Assembly (NCBI GenBank): GCA_025603075.1
Contig: MU626317.1
Coordinates: 1 to 64,000 of the forward strand
Source of the DNA: Neoconidiobolus thromboides FSU 785
Lineage: Eukaryota > Entomophthoromycota > Entomophthoromycetes > Entomophthorales > Neoconidiobolaceae
Length of the DNA: 64,000 nucleotides
Direction of reading: 5' to 3'
Shown here: positions 12,258 through 25,056 of the stretch, in pieces
Layout: each line of letters begins with the position of its first letter
How positions within the stretch are numbered: position 1 is the first letter of the stretch
The notes under the pieces: model-generated
What the model was told of the DNA's origin: nothing
Database searches by the model: none
Seen by the model: the letters and a program-made list of their open reading frames with translations, nothing else
Made by a program: the position numbers and the translations under genes

Positions 12258-13595
12258 ATGTCCTATCTATTACGTAGCTTAAACAAAAGTTTGTATACTA
12301 CTAGTAAGCTTTTATTGTACTACTTTAACTTGATAAACATAAACTAACATCTCTTTTTACCTACTTCAGTCCCTCAAAGATATTTTTCTAGAGCTTTAGC
12401 TACTACTTTAAACACCAATGGTCCTTCTTCAAAAGGGTAAGTCAACCTCATTTATAACTTAACTCAAATATTGACATCTCCTTTTAGTCCTACTGGAGTG
12501 TTATTATTAAACTTAGGTGGCCCCTCCAATTTAGAAGAAGTGAATCCATTCCTTACCCGATTATTTTCAGATCCCGAATTGATTCCAATTCCCTTTCAAA
12601 AATATGCAGCACCATTAATAGCTAAAAGACGTACTCCACAGATCAAAGAACAATATGCTAAAATTGGCGGAGGTTCTCCCATTTTAAGTTGGACTGAAAA
12701 GCAAGGTAATGAAATGGTCAAGTTATTAGATCAATTATCACCAGAAACAGCTCCACATAAACCATATATTGCTTTCCGTTATGCACCCCCTTTGACAGAA
12801 GATACGTTGAAGCAGATTCAAAACGATGGTGTTAAAAGAGTCATCGCTTTCACACAGTACCCTCAATATTCTTGTTCTACCACAGGTTCTTCAATTACTG
12901 AATTATATCGAAGAATTCAAGAATTTAATTTACAGGATAAAATTGAATGGAGTGTTATTGATCGTTGGCCCACTCATTCTGGTTTAATTGAAGCATTTGC
13001 AGATAGAATTCAAAAAAAATTATTAGAATATTCGGAAGAAGATAGAAAGGAAGCCGTAATTTTGTTTTCAGCTCATTCTTTACCAATGAAAGTAGTTAAT
13101 CGTGGTGATACTTATCCTGCAGAAGTTGGAGCTACGGTGAATAGAGTTATGAAAAAATTAAATTTTTCTCATCCTTATCGTCTAGTTTGGCAAAGTCAAG
13201 TAGGTCCTTCTACTTGGCTAGGTCCTCAAACGAATGATGTTATTCAAGAAATGGGCAAAAAGGGGCATAAAAATTTGTTATTAGTACCTATTGCATTTAC
13301 TTCAGATCATATTGAAACATTATTTGAATTAGATTTAGAATATGGTGAAGAGGCAATTCATAATGGGGTTACTGGTTTTAAAAGAGCTGAATCTTTAAAT
13401 GATAGTCCCATTTTCATTAAAGCATTAGCTAATATTGTTAATGACCATATCAAAAATGGATTTCCATTTAGTAATCAATTGGCTTTACGTTGTCCTGGTT
13501 GTACTAATGAACAATGTCATTTATCAAAACAATTTTTTAAAAAAATTGCTCATCCTATTACTCCATCGAATCCTACTAAAGTTATTGAATTATAA
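12258..13595 (+). CDS. HEM15: Ferrochelatase, mitochondrial
   Basis: Inserts Fe2+ into protoporphyrin IX, the last step of heme synthesis, at the inner mitochondrial membrane. Exons are 12258-12303, 12370-12436 and 12488-13595, about 406 residues. The first 37 residues form a basic, hydroxyl-rich presequence (MSYLLRSLNKSLYTT...). The mature part opens with GVLLLNLGGPSNLEEV. The catalytic His lies in LFSAHSLPMK and acidic residues follow in FTSDHIETLFELDLEYGEE. The extreme C-terminus has CPGCTNEQC, a C-x2-C-x4-C, and YSCSTTGSS supplies a fourth Cys. These are the four [2Fe-2S] ligand positions of animal ferrochelatase, so an iron-sulfur form is likely. It is convergent with the CLASP gene; a short inverted-repeat element sits about 75 bp after the stop. 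Confidence 0.95.
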
Positions 13596-13667
13596 TATAT
13601 ATAAATATTCATCAAATTATTATTAAAGATTATTTAAATAAACAAATAAGCATAATAAAATATAATA

Positions 13668-13775
13668 TATATGGAGGTGTTTTTTTTGGTTTCCTCACTT
13701 TTCCGTTTTTAAAGCACTATTTAAGTGAAAAAGTTGCTAGTAAAATTCTTAAACAAAAAAATACATCCCCATATA
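13668..13775 (-). mobile_element. MITE copy 8, between convergent genes
   Basis: About 75 bp after the ferrochelatase stop and 145 bp after the CLASP stop, so probably within one or both 3' UTRs. Ends AAAATACATCCCCATATA. Confidence 0.9.
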
Positions 13776-13921
13776 TTAAATTAAATAAACATGTTTTAAT
13801 TTAGTTTAATTAATAGGTAAATATATAACAATAACAATAAATAATAATAATAAAATCAAACGTTCACTTTTTTATAGTAATTAATATGTAAAAAATAAAA
13901 TTAAAAAATTGAAGAACTAAA

Positions 13922-16900
13922 TTAATAAGCCTCTTCATATAACTGTATTAAATTGAGTTGGGCAGGAGATAGTTTTGGAAAAAAAGATAAGATATCCATT
14001 TCAGGATCTAATTGCTCTTTAACTGCTAAAACTAAAGAAAGAGCATGATGTCTTACTTCAGTACTTAAATGCATGAATCCTGAGATAACTAAAGAATTTA
14101 AATCGGGTTGAATTAATTCCAAATCATTAGTAGTAGCCCTTATAACTGCTTTTGTTAATACCATAAAACCAGAAGTAATAGGTATAGCTAAATTATCAAA
14201 CTCAGGTAATCTACCTTTAGTAATTAATAAACCCGCCTGTAGCCATTTAATTGAAATTAAAAGACAACGATTTAAATCTAAATGTTTAGAGAAGGCCATT
14301 AAGGCATCTTCTGAAGCACTGTCGATTTCACGAGGTGAATTTTTACGACAATCAATTAAAATAGAAAATATTTCAGAAGCATAAGCGTTGGCTAGAGGAG
14401 CTTGATACGTTATTAAATTCTCTAATAATCTTACATAAGGCAATTTAAATTCCCAGGGCATGGAAGGGAATTGTAATGATCTTACTGTTATTTTAACTAA
14501 TTTATCAAAGTTATTTTCCGTTTTCCATAATTCGATCCATTGAGGATCTGAAGAGGATGGTGTCTCTTTTGAAAAATGATCTAATCTTAAAAAATCAGAT
14601 GAAGAAGATTTACTATCTGGTCGTAATTTATCAATTAATTTAACTAACAATTCCACTCTTTCATTAAAGCTTTTTTCTATAATAAACAAATAAATAAATA
14701 GATAAACAATGGTATTATTATAACTTACCTTTCTTCTCCCCATCATTTTCCTTTGAATATTCCGTTGATACTTCTGAATTATTATCCTGGTTTTTATCTC
14801 CATCGTTTAATTTCCTCTCAATTTCTTGATTTAACCCTAATTCAAATTTAACGTGCTTATCCTTAATTTCTTTAACTTCATTATTAATACTGCTATTACT
14901 ATTTTCCTAATAAAAAACAACAACATATATAAGTAAACATATTTTTATAATAATATATATAATTTACTTCTTCTATCATATTCAATTGTTTTTTATCTCC
15001 TTCCAATCTTGATTTATTTTTATTCCTATTTAATGGAAATTCTAAATTAGCGATACCACTAATATTTTCATACTCTGATGGCATTTCCATGGATGTACGA
15101 CATCTTATTGGTGGGATAGATCTCATATTAATACTACTATTATTTCCACTTCGATTATTTCCGTTACTATTATCATTGCTGTTATTGTTACTATTATTTA
15201 CACTCCCATTTTTAAATTTATCCAAATCCAATTTAGTATGATTATTTAACAAAAAGGTAGTTGGTCGCCCATTTCTTTTATTTTCATTTACTGTTAATTT
15301 TAATTTGTCTATATTATTATTCATTAAATTTTGACTTAATGTAGCACCCAAAGCAACAGATTTAGGCCTTGCTTTTATGGATGTATCGTTATTAGTATTA
15401 GTTATCCTACCTACTAAATTACTAGTGTTGTTCTTTAGTTTATTTGTTTCTGCCTTTACTGTATTCGAAGCGATTCCATTTGATTTCGTTAATCCCATTA
15501 TTGAACCATTTCTAGATATTGATGAGTTATTACTTTTGATACTTGAACTTGAAGGTGGCCGGCTAACTGTTTTTATGTTTCTAATGTTTTCATTAATACC
15601 ATACATAGTTCTTCTGTTATTAGATAAAATGGGGGATTTGGTATTATTAATTTCCTTTTTAATTGTATTGTTTTCATTTTTCACTGTTAAATTTGCATTT
15701 GTTTTTGAAGACATTAATGTAGTCAAGGGCCTTGGTTTACGTAATATAGTATCTTTATTAGCTGTTGTCATTGTATTAGTTAAATTATTTCTAGGGGTAA
15801 GTGAGATATTACTACTCGATGTAAATGTATTTAAATTGGGCTTTCTAATTAAATTGAATTTGGTTTCATTTAATTGACTATTGTTAGTATTTCCTCTTGT
15901 GGTATTAAATCGACTCATAGAAGTAGAAGGCCTTGAATTAATTTTTGAATTAATTGATTGAGATACTGATTCAGGTTTAAATATCATTGATTTTCTATTA
16001 GATATAGACTTTAAATTCCTATTGATATTATTGGATGAACTAGTATTAGTGCTAATACTAGATGTCCTTGATAAATCTAAACTATTACTATTTGAATCTT
16101 CTTTTAATAATTGTTTCCTAATACTAATATCATAGGAATTTAACATATCTTTAGCTTCCAAGGTCCAAATACTACTAAATGTTTTGAATATTTGTCTAGA
16201 TAAATCACGTACTTTAGTATTTGCATCACTTAATCCTTTTTTAATTGCTTTAATTACTAATTCTTTCCCTATTAACAAACCCTTCTTTTCAAATAGCTTT
16301 GTTTTGGTATGTCCATGTCTCTTTAGAAATATTAATAGGTAGTTAGCTGAATATCCTCTTAATTGTACACTTTTATCATCCATTGCAGTACAAATTAGAC
16401 TCAATATTTTTAAAGAATAGTTAGTATTGGCTAAAAATCGATTACTTGTTGAATAAGCTGCTTCTGCAATTAATTTCTTGCTTGAAGAGGAACTTTTTAG
16501 TAAAGTTTGAAATAAAGTATAGGCAAATGGATCTAGACTATTTTCAGGTAAAAAATGACACAAATCAAAGATTAAATTAAAACAAGAGATTTGCAATGTA
16601 GTTCTAACACTTAACATAGTTATCGGTAATATTTCCATAAATTCTTTTAAAAATAACATAATACTATTAAATTCTAATTCAATTGAATTACCCCTTATTA
16701 ATTTTCTTAATTTTAATAGATTTTTATCTCTTAATTCCCAATTGACTTCTGTTTCTTTACCTTCAAATGATTTTAATATGGAATCTAATTGATTATTTAA
16801 ATCTTGTTGATCATAAATATTAATACTCTGCAAATTTTCAATTGAATCCAAAATAATTAAATTGATTGATTGAGAAGAGGAAGAACCTAAATTATTAGTA

Positions 16901-17000
16901 GATACTTTACTAGTTGTAGATAATGTTGGTGATGTAAATGTTTCAGTTGTATTACGTGATAATTCATGTCCATCAAATAATCCTTTTAATCCTTCAGGTA

Positions 17001-17066
<66 letters not shown>

Positions 17067-18067
17067 TTTCATTATTTTCATTTATACTATTTTGTTTACT
17101 TGAATCAATTAATTTATTATTAATCTGATCCAAAAATCCTTTTTTTAAGGTACTTTTATTGACATTTCGATTTAATGAATTACGTGATTCTTTAGAATGA
17201 ATTCTATTTAAATATTAATTCTATTATTAATTAATTTATTATTATTATAAATTAAATCTTACGTAAATTGTTCTAATAATATTAATTTTGCTTTCTCTCT
17301 GACTGGTTCATTTGAATCCTCTACTAAATTAATAACTACCGAAGTTAATTTATATAATGGAAATTCGTTAGACTGTAAAGAACATTTTTGACCCCAAATT
17401 AATACCTGATTTAAATACTCATCATTAATTTCTATCAAATATAAAATAATTTAAAGAATATATGAATTTACCTGTTCTCTAACCCTCCAATTTTTATGAT
17501 AAAATCCACTATTAATAATAATCTTCAAAAACTCTTCTTTTGCTTTAATTAATCCAGTACCATAATTAACATTAACTTTATCCACATTATCATTTAATTC
17601 AAACCACATATTAGTTAAACATTTTACTCCACTTTCTCTTATTCTCTCTTTACTATCTGCTAATCGATCTAATATATTTAATAAAAATATTGATAAATAA
17701 GATTTCAACGGTTTTTGATGTTGAATTAAAAAATTTAGTAAGATCGAAACTAGTTCTATTGACTTAATACTGAGATTAATAATAGAGGCTTTAATACATA
17801 TTGGTAATTGTTTAATAACGGTGTCAATAGCTATTGTCTATTAAAGAAAGTTAATTAAAATGCTGTTTGTGAAATACTAATTAAAATTACTTGATATTCT
17901 ATCTCTTCTTTTAGTAGTTCAGTTAACTTATCGATAGCTTGTAATTTATTATCAGGATCTAAAATAAAAAATAAAACATATACATTAAGATTCTAATATT
18001 ACAATAAAGTATATTATTAGTTACCATTTTTCACCAATTCTTTAATAATATTATCTAGTTTTGACAT
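13922..18067 (-). CDS. CLASP-family microtubule-associated protein (STU1-like)
   Basis: Promotes microtubule rescue and stability at plus ends, kinetochores and the spindle through TOG/HEAT domains. Minus-strand exons are 18067-18025, 17958-17891, 17837-17472, 17405-17263, 17203-14968, 14906-14729 and 14676-13922, 1262 residues, phases consistent. An N-terminal TOG array includes NWHWRVREQ-like NWRVREQVLIW. A second TOG-type region follows (LLKLRKLIRGNSIELE, TLQISCFNLIFDL, LISICTAMDDKSVQLRG-like). A long Ser/Asn/basic linker is typical of the microtubule-binding segment. The C-terminal HEAT region includes SSEDALMAFSKHLD-like sequence and VRHHALSLVLAVKEQLDPE. A run of about 20 Asn near residue 230 comes from an (AAT)n tract. 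STU1 is an apt name if the species is a fungus, but I did not establish one-to-one orthology. Confidence 0.85.
17001..17064. repeat. (ATT/AAT)n microsatellite inside CLASP
   Basis: About 21 tandem ATT units on the plus strand, read on the minus strand as a poly-Asn run in the linker between TOG-like regions. Pure units suggest recent slippage and probable length polymorphism. Confidence 0.9.
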
Positions 18068-18462
18068 GCAAATATATATAGAGTTTAAATGAAGCAAGTT
18101 ATTAAGCCTTTGTTTTTACAATTCAATTTTGTATTCCAAATTCAAGTTTCCACTTTTAATTAAACCAGTTGATATTTTATTGGTCAATTGATTGTTAATG
18201 ACTTGAAATTTATAAGCCATTTTTTAAAAGTGAATTAAGAACTTGAAAATTTATGGTGCTTATATAATAATAACAAATTAATTGAAAAATCCAAATTGAA
18301 TTTTAGCAATAGAAACTATTCTAATACGTCTAAATCTCTGATTTTTTGACTTATTTTAATATTTAAAATCCGTATAAAATATATATGAAAATCACTAATA
18401 TTTAATATATTATTGAATATTATTTATTATATAAAAACTCAATGAAATCAACTTGTAATTAA
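18068..18462. other. Intergenic between CLASP start and dolichol kinase end
   Basis: Both genes point the same way (minus). Nothing beyond AT-rich sequence is visible. Confidence 0.6.
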
Positions 18463-20604
18463 TTAACAAAATAATAAAATGGTAGAAAACAAATACAGCG
18501 GCAGTATTAAATTATCATTTTGATAACTCCAAGCTTCTAATAAACCTAATAATAATATTAATTAATTAGACTATCTAAAAGACATTTATAATAATTCTTA
18601 CCATTTAAAACAGATATTAAAATAATAGCAAATAACTAAAAAAATATTAATAAATATTAACAAATATCAATAGGAATGAAAGATAAGGTATCTCGACTTA
18701 CCCTTTCTATTTGCCAACAAATCTGTGGCTCAATTAACAAAAAAGAAGCTAACAATGCTAGTATAAATCCCACTGTCCCTTTAATTGTTTTATTTGATCC
18801 CACCCATTTAGTTTTTCCAAATTTTTTACCAATAATTGAAGCCTAAAAAGTAAAATAAAAATATTCATTAATACTCTTTCTTCATTTTTCCTTATTAAAA
18901 TAAAAATTTACCGCTGCGTCAGCTAAACCTAGTACTAATATTCCTGATAAACTACAAGCAATGCTATCTTCTTTTAACCAAATTGGTAATGCACAACCCA
19001 ATAATAAATAAACATGAGCAAAAATTAAATTGCCCGTATCCTTATCATCCGTAAAATGAATTAAGTAATTATTTAATACTTTATCAAAGGGTAAGATTTT
19101 AAAATATCTTATATATTCTAATAATAGAAACAAACTTAAGGCAATGGAGAATGCTACATATAATAATTTTTTCTATTTAGAAATAAAAATTAATACGTGT
19201 AGTTATACAATATATGTGATTGACTTACATCAATAAAATAACCCGGTATAAATAATAAAGTTGCTAATCCATGAAAATATTTTCGTCGATTATTTAATGA
19301 GTTAGATTCTAATACAATTTGACTATAAATAACTCCAATTAAAATAGCAATTATCCAATAAATTATTAATAATTGGGCTGATGGATTTTTTAATATATAA
19401 TTAAAGATCCTAACAAATAATAAATAAATAATAAATAAATAATATAAATATTACCATAAAAAAGGATTTAATTTTAATCCCATATTTAAAAATGGAAATA
19501 TAATAAAACCAATACCTCCACTTAATATCATATAAAATAATAAACTATTGATTATTTTATTCTTATTTTTCATTAACATACAATTCATTGTAAATATTAC
19601 TCCAATAATTAACATACCAATAACAACTCCATTTAATATAATAATCTCTTCACTTAAATTTAATAATATTATATTATTACTTTTAATCAACTATTGAAAA
19701 TAAAATACAATTTAATTTCTAATTAATTTTGTATAATAAATAACTTAAAACTTACTATCATGTACCCTTGGATAGTTAAAAAAGATAAAGCTTGAGCTAA
19801 TATACTTAACTCAGCTAATGTAAATGAAGTTGGTATTAAATTTAATATTAAATATTGAACCATATGAAACAAGGTAATGGAACTTAATATTAGATAACTT
19901 TCTATAAAAAAATTTAAAATTATTTAAAAACCTTTTAAATTTGAATATAATTTTATACTTACTTTTAATAAATATTTGTTGTAGCATATCATTAAACCAA
20001 AGCTTACTAATTATTAATAAGATTATACTTAATGAATATGGAAGTTTCATTTGTTTTAAAATAACATGAGTCAATATAGTAAATCCGTTAATAATTGTCA
20101 ATAATAATAAATCCGTCCATATTGCTGATGCTAGAATTAATTAAAAGTTTTACATTTAAAAAACGGATAAAGTTTTTAATTTCAATACTTACTTGAGTTG
20201 ACTATTAATTTGGAACTAGCTATTAAAGTTGGTAATAAAGTAGCTAATAATAAACCGCTATCTACCTGAAATCTGAGTAATTGAAAAATAATGAGTACTT
20301 CTGAATTTAATTGAAACAGAGTTTGATACTTTACCTATATTGTTTTTTTTCACTAAAAAGTAATTGAACAAATGGTTGATTTCTTACGGTTAATAAAAAT
20401 GTCAATCCAGAAAGTATTATTAAGCTAAGATAAGCTAATAAAATTATCGTTATTATTACTATTCATTTGTTATGATACTGATTTCCAAGACTTACCATCA
20501 TTAATAAAATTGTTTATTGAACTATTTAATTTCCATAATTTTAAATAAGAATAACCACAAGTTAATAAGATTAATCCAGCTTCTAAAGGAATTGTTGAAT
20601 TCAT
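18463..20604 (-). CDS. SEC59: Dolichol kinase (SEC59/DOLK family)
   Basis: CTP-dependent phosphorylation of dolichol in the ER membrane, which supplies dolichyl phosphate for N-glycosylation, GPI anchors and O-mannosylation. The start is MNSTIPLEAGLILLTCGYSY at 20604 and the first exon runs to 20496. There are eight or so hydrophobic exons. The diagnostic C-terminal part is read clearly: FKILPFDKVLNNYLIHFTDD, LIFAHVYLLLGCALPIWL, LSGILVLGLADAA (19133-18911), then ASIIGKKFGKTKWVGSNKTI, and the last exon LLEAWSYQNDNLILPLYLF ending in TAA at 18463-18465. These match the CTP-binding and C-terminal signatures of dolichol kinases. Splice sites around 20330-20440 (end of exon 2) and in the middle are not settled; one candidate needs a GTGAAA donor. 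Multiple short introns carry extreme AT content. Confidence 0.8.
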
Positions 20605-21028
20605 TATCAATTATCAATTATTATTATTATCTCTCAGATAATAATGTTTTTTGATTATTAAAATTAAAAAATTATTCTTATTTATATTATTATTTTATAA
20701 ACTAAACTTGCTCGGTTTCAATTTCCTTTGAAAATTTAAAATTAGAATTTGCTATCTAAATTTAATTATCAATTTTAAGCCTTGAATTGAAAGATAAGCC
20801 CAGTAACTCTCCACATTAACCGAAAATCAACTCATTTTAAAATTTCTAAAAATATATATTAAATCAAAGTTAAATAACTGTATTTAAAACTAATAAGTAG
20901 ATATAATAAAACATATCATAATTATTCTTATATCAACCTTTAAATAACTACTCAAAAAAACGAAACTAGTATTTTTCTATTTCTCTTTTTTTATTAAAAA
21001 AATCAAACTTCTTCTTTTCTTCTACTTC
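20605..21028. other. Intergenic between dolichol kinase and MSS51
   Basis: About 420 bp, AT-rich, no element or open frame; contains the dolichol kinase promoter. Confidence 0.6.
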
Positions 21029-22381
21029 TTATGCCAAAATTTCATACCTTTTACCACGAATCCCCATAATAGAATGATTAGCATTTAAAGTCATTCGAAT
21101 ATCTTGTAAATTAAGGTCTGCTTTTAAGGATCTAAAAGGATTTAATTTAGGTTCTAACAACCAATCAATTTCATCCTTATATTCTTCTTTTAATACATTA
21201 ACATCATTATTAATATCATTAGAATCATAGCCTGTAATAAATATTGGACATTTAGTTTCCAATAATAATTCTAAACTTGGCTTCCAACCTTCTTTAGTTA
21301 AAGGATACCCAATACCTGGATGAAATAAAAAGAATACATCTCTATACGGATCAAAAGGAATGGCTTCTTTATAATACTCATGAAATTTGCCTGTGAAATA
21401 ATTAAATGATAAATGCGGATTAATGGGCACTTTATTAGGTACACCTGGAGGTGGTGCTGTTTCAGGTCCAATGAAATGTAAACTAAAGCTTAAATTGGGA
21501 AATAAATAGCATAATTGTAAATAAGCATAAGGTGGTAATTGACCTTCTGCTCTAGCTCCCAATATAAAAATACGCATTTGTTCCTTTTCTGCTTTCATAT
21601 TATTGATATGTTGTTCCATAGTATAATGAATAGCTGCCATAGACCTTTGTCCTTCATAGCTTAGACCTTGTTTTCCTGGACGATGAGGACCAAATGGATG
21701 AATACAAGAGGCAATAGTTAATGGATAAGTTAATATTTTACTTACATGTCTAGCTTGTCTTGCCTCATCTACCGCTTTAAAATTTCTAGTAACAAAAAAA
21801 GTATCCCAAGAAGTTAAATTAATGGTTGCTTCTGGTCCTAATACTGTTGGAAATTTAAATTCTGGAAAATTTCTACCCGATCTTAAATCATGTTCATCTT
21901 CATTGATCTCTTTTAATATTGAACAGTACTTTGAGTGTGATGATTTTCCAGAATTATAATGCTCTTCACTGCAGTGGGTTGGCATACCACAATCAGGACA
22001 AGTGTGATTTGGTCTTTTACTTTTTGAAATGCTTTCTTCTGTTACTAAAGTAGGTGTTGGACCCTCTTCATGTACGCAAGTTGGACATAATCCATGATCT
22101 TTAATTAAATTACCACGTACTTTAATTTCTGGAATGGGGGAATTTAAAAATGGATGAAATAAATTGTCTTTAGTTAAAATGGGTACTTTTACTTCTTCCT
22201 CTTTTGGTTTGCTTTTTTTACTGAATAAATTCCAAAATAAATTCGGTTTGTTGGTGGAAAATGACTTTTGTTTTTGAGTTTTTAATAGTTTAATGGAATG
22301 TGATTGAAATACTCGTAAACCCATACTTCCTCGATAGACTTGAGTACACGTTTTAAAATGAGTTGGTAACATTATTTTCAA
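21029..22381 (-). CDS. MSS51: MSS51-like mitochondrial translation/assembly factor
   Basis: In yeast Mss51 activates translation of the mitochondrial COX1 mRNA and couples it to cytochrome oxidase assembly. Single exon of 450 codons; a second ATG three codons in (MLPTHF) is also possible. The first ~45 residues are basic with few acids (MLPTHFKTCTQVYRGSMGLR), fitting a mitochondrial presequence. A Cys-rich block follows: CPTC near residue 100, then CPDCGMPTHCSEEHY and H-x4-C, which fits the heme-responsive CPx and MYND-like zinc finger of the family. The C-terminal half has LNLTSWDTFFVTRNF-like sequence and FHPGIGYPLTKEGWKPSL, typical of MSS51. No introns, unlike most neighbours. Confidence 0.85.
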   Translation of the reverse strand: MKIMLPTHFKTCTQVYRGSMGLRVFQSHSIKLLKTQKQKSFSTNKPNLFWNLFSKKSKPKEEEVKVPILTKDNLFHPFLNSPIPEIKVRGNLIKDHGLCPTCVHEEGPTPTLVTEESISKSKRPNHTCPDCGMPTHCSEEHYNSGKSSHSKYCSILKEINEDEHDLRSGRNFPEFKFPTVLGPEATINLTSWDTFFVTRNFKAVDEARQARHVSKILTYPLTIASCIHPFGPHRPGKQGLSYEGQRSMAAIHYTMEQHINNMKAEKEQMRIFILGARAEGQLPPYAYLQLCYLFPNLSFSLHFIGPETAPPPGVPNKVPINPHLSFNYFTGKFHEYYKEAIPFDPYRDVFFLFHPGIGYPLTKEGWKPSLELLLETKCPIFITGYDSNDINNDVNVLKEEYKDEIDWLLEPKLNPFRSLKADLNLQDIRMTLNANHSIMGIRGKRYEILA

Positions 22382-22677
22382 ACTAAAAAACTCATATTAT
22401 TATTTTAATGAAAGATAGCACTAATTCTAAATACCTTAATTTTGTAAAAATAAAATACCAAATTAACTATTATTATTTCTATTATTTCGTTAATTATAAT
22501 AAAAAAAGATTATTAATAATAGTTAAAATTATAAAAAAAATAATTTTTTAGAAACTTTGATTTTTGCATTTTATTTATTTTTCTCGATTTTAAAAAACAC
22601 TTACGATTCAATCAACCAATAATATACAAGGAAATAATATCAAAATCTAAAACCAATCCATTATAAATAATATAAAT

Positions 22678-24283
22678 TTATCTTTTATTACTAAATAATT
22701 GAATCATTTCTTCATATACCATATTAATATTTTGATTATTTTTTTCATGAGTTAATGAATTATTATTATTATATATAACAGTATAACAATTAAATGTTAA
22801 TACTTTTTGATTTTCGTCAAATACTTCACTATTATCTTTCAACGTTATAGCTATTAAAAAGGAATCCTAATAAGAATATTATAAACAAGAATAGTTGAAA
22901 TAATTAAATAAATAAACTTACTTTTTCTTGTAATAGGAACCAAGTTTTAAAACTGATAATACCATTTGTTGGTGAGATTTTAAAGAAGTTTCTTAATATT
23001 CTTGGGTTAAATTGATATTCATTATTATTAATTTCATAGTTCATAGTCTCTTTTTCATTAATAAAATCATCAATATTAATTTGATTTTCACTAATAAAGA
23101 CTTGTTTTTTTAACTAAAATATATTAATTAATTAATTATTACTATTATTAAAAATAAAAACTTACTTGATCAATTAAATAAACTGAAAATCCGTGTTGCT
23201 TAATTAAATAAGTACCATCATGTGGACTAATAAACTTGGCTGTTAAGATTACTTTAAGCTAATGAATAAAATATTAGATAATATAAATAAGTAATATAAA
23301 TAAATAATATAAATAAATAATATAAATAATATAAATAATATAAATAAATAATATAAACAAATAATATAAATAATATAAATAAGTAATATAAATAATATAG
23401 ATAAATAATAAACTTACCCTTAAAAAATAAGGAGATAAAATAGACCATGACTCAGAATAGATCCTATTGGGATGTAATACTAAAGGTGAAAATATAATAT
23501 CTTTATTTATTATTGTTAAATAATTCTCATTCATAGTTTCCAAATCATAGCAAGTACTTAGTCTATTTTTATTAATATTCTATCTTAAAAAATTATTATC
23601 AATTTACTTCTCTTTTACATTATTATTAATTTTTTGAATCTAGGTTAATATTAAATAACAATAATAGCAATAAACTAAAATAAATTACACTAATAGTCGT
23701 ATTTTCATTATTTACTTTTTCATAAGTTTCAAAAGATAAACTAAATAGAACATTAGGTATTGGAAGAGCACCAGTATTATTAAATTTTATAGTTAAAATT
23801 GGTATATCTTTATTATTATCTGTTTCTATCTTTGATTCTAAAAGGATTAAAAATAATGTAATTAAATGAAAATAAGATTTACCTATAGATAAACTTGATA
23901 ATAGAAAAGTTTCTAAAATTTTGGACATGGTAAAAGTAATTTCACTTGTTTTCTGTAAATTACTTGTCAAGGCCTAAGTGATTGTTTTTATTATTATATA
24001 TCTTAATTGCAAAATAACACTTACTTGATATCCTTTTGCAAAATTATTTTGAGTAGTTATTAATACATTTTTTAAATTATTAAATTCCGTTGTATCGATA
24101 TCTCTTTTTATAAATTTAATTTCTATTTTTGATTCAAATGAAATCGATTTTACCCATCCACTATCTTTTTAATTTCTTCATCAAGTTCATCTATAATTAA
24201 TATTTTATTTTATTTTATTATTCTATATTTTATATTCTATATCAATTACTTTTTATATTGCTTAATTCTTCTTTTTGATTCAT
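22678..24283 (-). CDS. Unrecognised 349-residue protein, eight exons
   Basis: I do not recognise this gene. Exons on the minus strand are 24283-24250, 24164-24025, 23973-23883, 23837-23689, 23579-23418, 23258-23166, 23113-22922 and 22866-22678; all phases agree and the product starts MNQKEELSNIKNSGWVKS. The N-terminal third looks helical. The middle looks like beta-strand repeats (PILTIKFNNTGALPIPNVLF, then DIIFSPLVLHPNRIYSESW), the spacing of an immunoglobulin-like or adaptin-ear-like sandwich. Next come LKVILTAKFISPHDGTYLIK and a C-terminal FKTWFLLQEKDSFLIAITLK. There is no signal peptide or membrane segment. Intron 1 uses an A-rich acceptor (attaaaaag), and intron 5 is filled with an AT microsatellite. 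It is divergent from the bHLH gene, with about 155 bp between ATGs. Confidence 0.6.
23277..23410. repeat. AT-rich microsatellite (ATAAATAAT-type) filling an intron
   Basis: Imperfect tandem units of taatataaataa/taatataaataagt over about 130 bp, lying within intron 5 of the unrecognised gene and expanding it to about 160 bp, against 40-70 bp for its other introns. Confidence 0.85.
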
Positions 24284-24439
24284 TTTGTTAAAAAATAATA
24301 ACTAAATTCCAACTTCTTTTACTAAAATAGCAGTAATAAACTTCAACCAATTAGAAATATACTGTAATTCGAATTGAATGCTATGTTCTATAGCACAACA
24401 CATCACTAATTTTTTGTATTAGCTTTTATTTTATTTAAA

Positions 24440-25056
24440 ATGGAAGATAATAACAACAATACTAGTATAACTACAATTGAGGATAATATAAATGATAATA
24501 AAATAAATAATGAAGATAATAATAGTATAAGTAATACTGAGAATAACAATGATAATAATACTCCCAACGAAACTAATGATATATCTGGTAAACTAGAATC
24601 ATATTCACATTTCATAATACTAACTACTTTTCCAAAAAGAATCAAAAAACAGAACAAAAAAGAACAAAGGACGAGTAGATCCTTCACGTCGAGCTCATTT
24701 AACACCCAATGTAGCGGGTAATTATCGGGGTAAAAAAGCAGCGGATGAGTTATTAACAGATTCTCAAAAAAAATTACATCATATAGCTTCTGAACAAAAA
24801 AGAAGAAGGAATATTAAATTAGGTTATGATAGGTTAACAGATTTGGTACCTAATTTAGAAATTAAAAAAAAAGTAGCTCAACCTTCAGAAACTTGTGTGT
24901 TACAAGAGTGTAAGTGATTCTTCATTTTGATTAGAAGATTATATATTAATGATCGTCTATTTAGCTGTCGATTATCTAAGGTATTTAATTGAGAAAAAAG
25001 AAGAGTTATTGGGTGAAATTGAAACACTTGATCAAAGATCAAATGAAAGTAATTGA
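24440..25056 (+). CDS. bHLH transcription factor
   Basis: Exons are 24440-24587, 24640-24909 and 24965-25056, 169 residues. The N-terminus is Asn/Asp/Glu-rich and low-complexity. The basic helix-loop-helix domain covers roughly residues 91-155: basic region HHIASEQKRRRNIKLGYDRL (the H..E..RR DNA-contact pattern for E-boxes), loop at VPNLEIKKKVAQPSE, helix 2 at CVLQESVDYLRYLIEKKEEL. It resembles the INO4/MLX-like group, which act as heterodimer partners, but the specific orthologue is not established. Both introns are short; intron 1 ends in an A-rich acceptor (ccaaaaag). It shares a divergent promoter with the unrecognised gene. Confidence 0.85.

Noticed and set aside
15377-15877. 166-codon plus-strand open frame
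   Set aside because: Antisense to the Asn/Ser-rich linker of CLASP; composition is a hydrophobic shadow of AT-rich codons.
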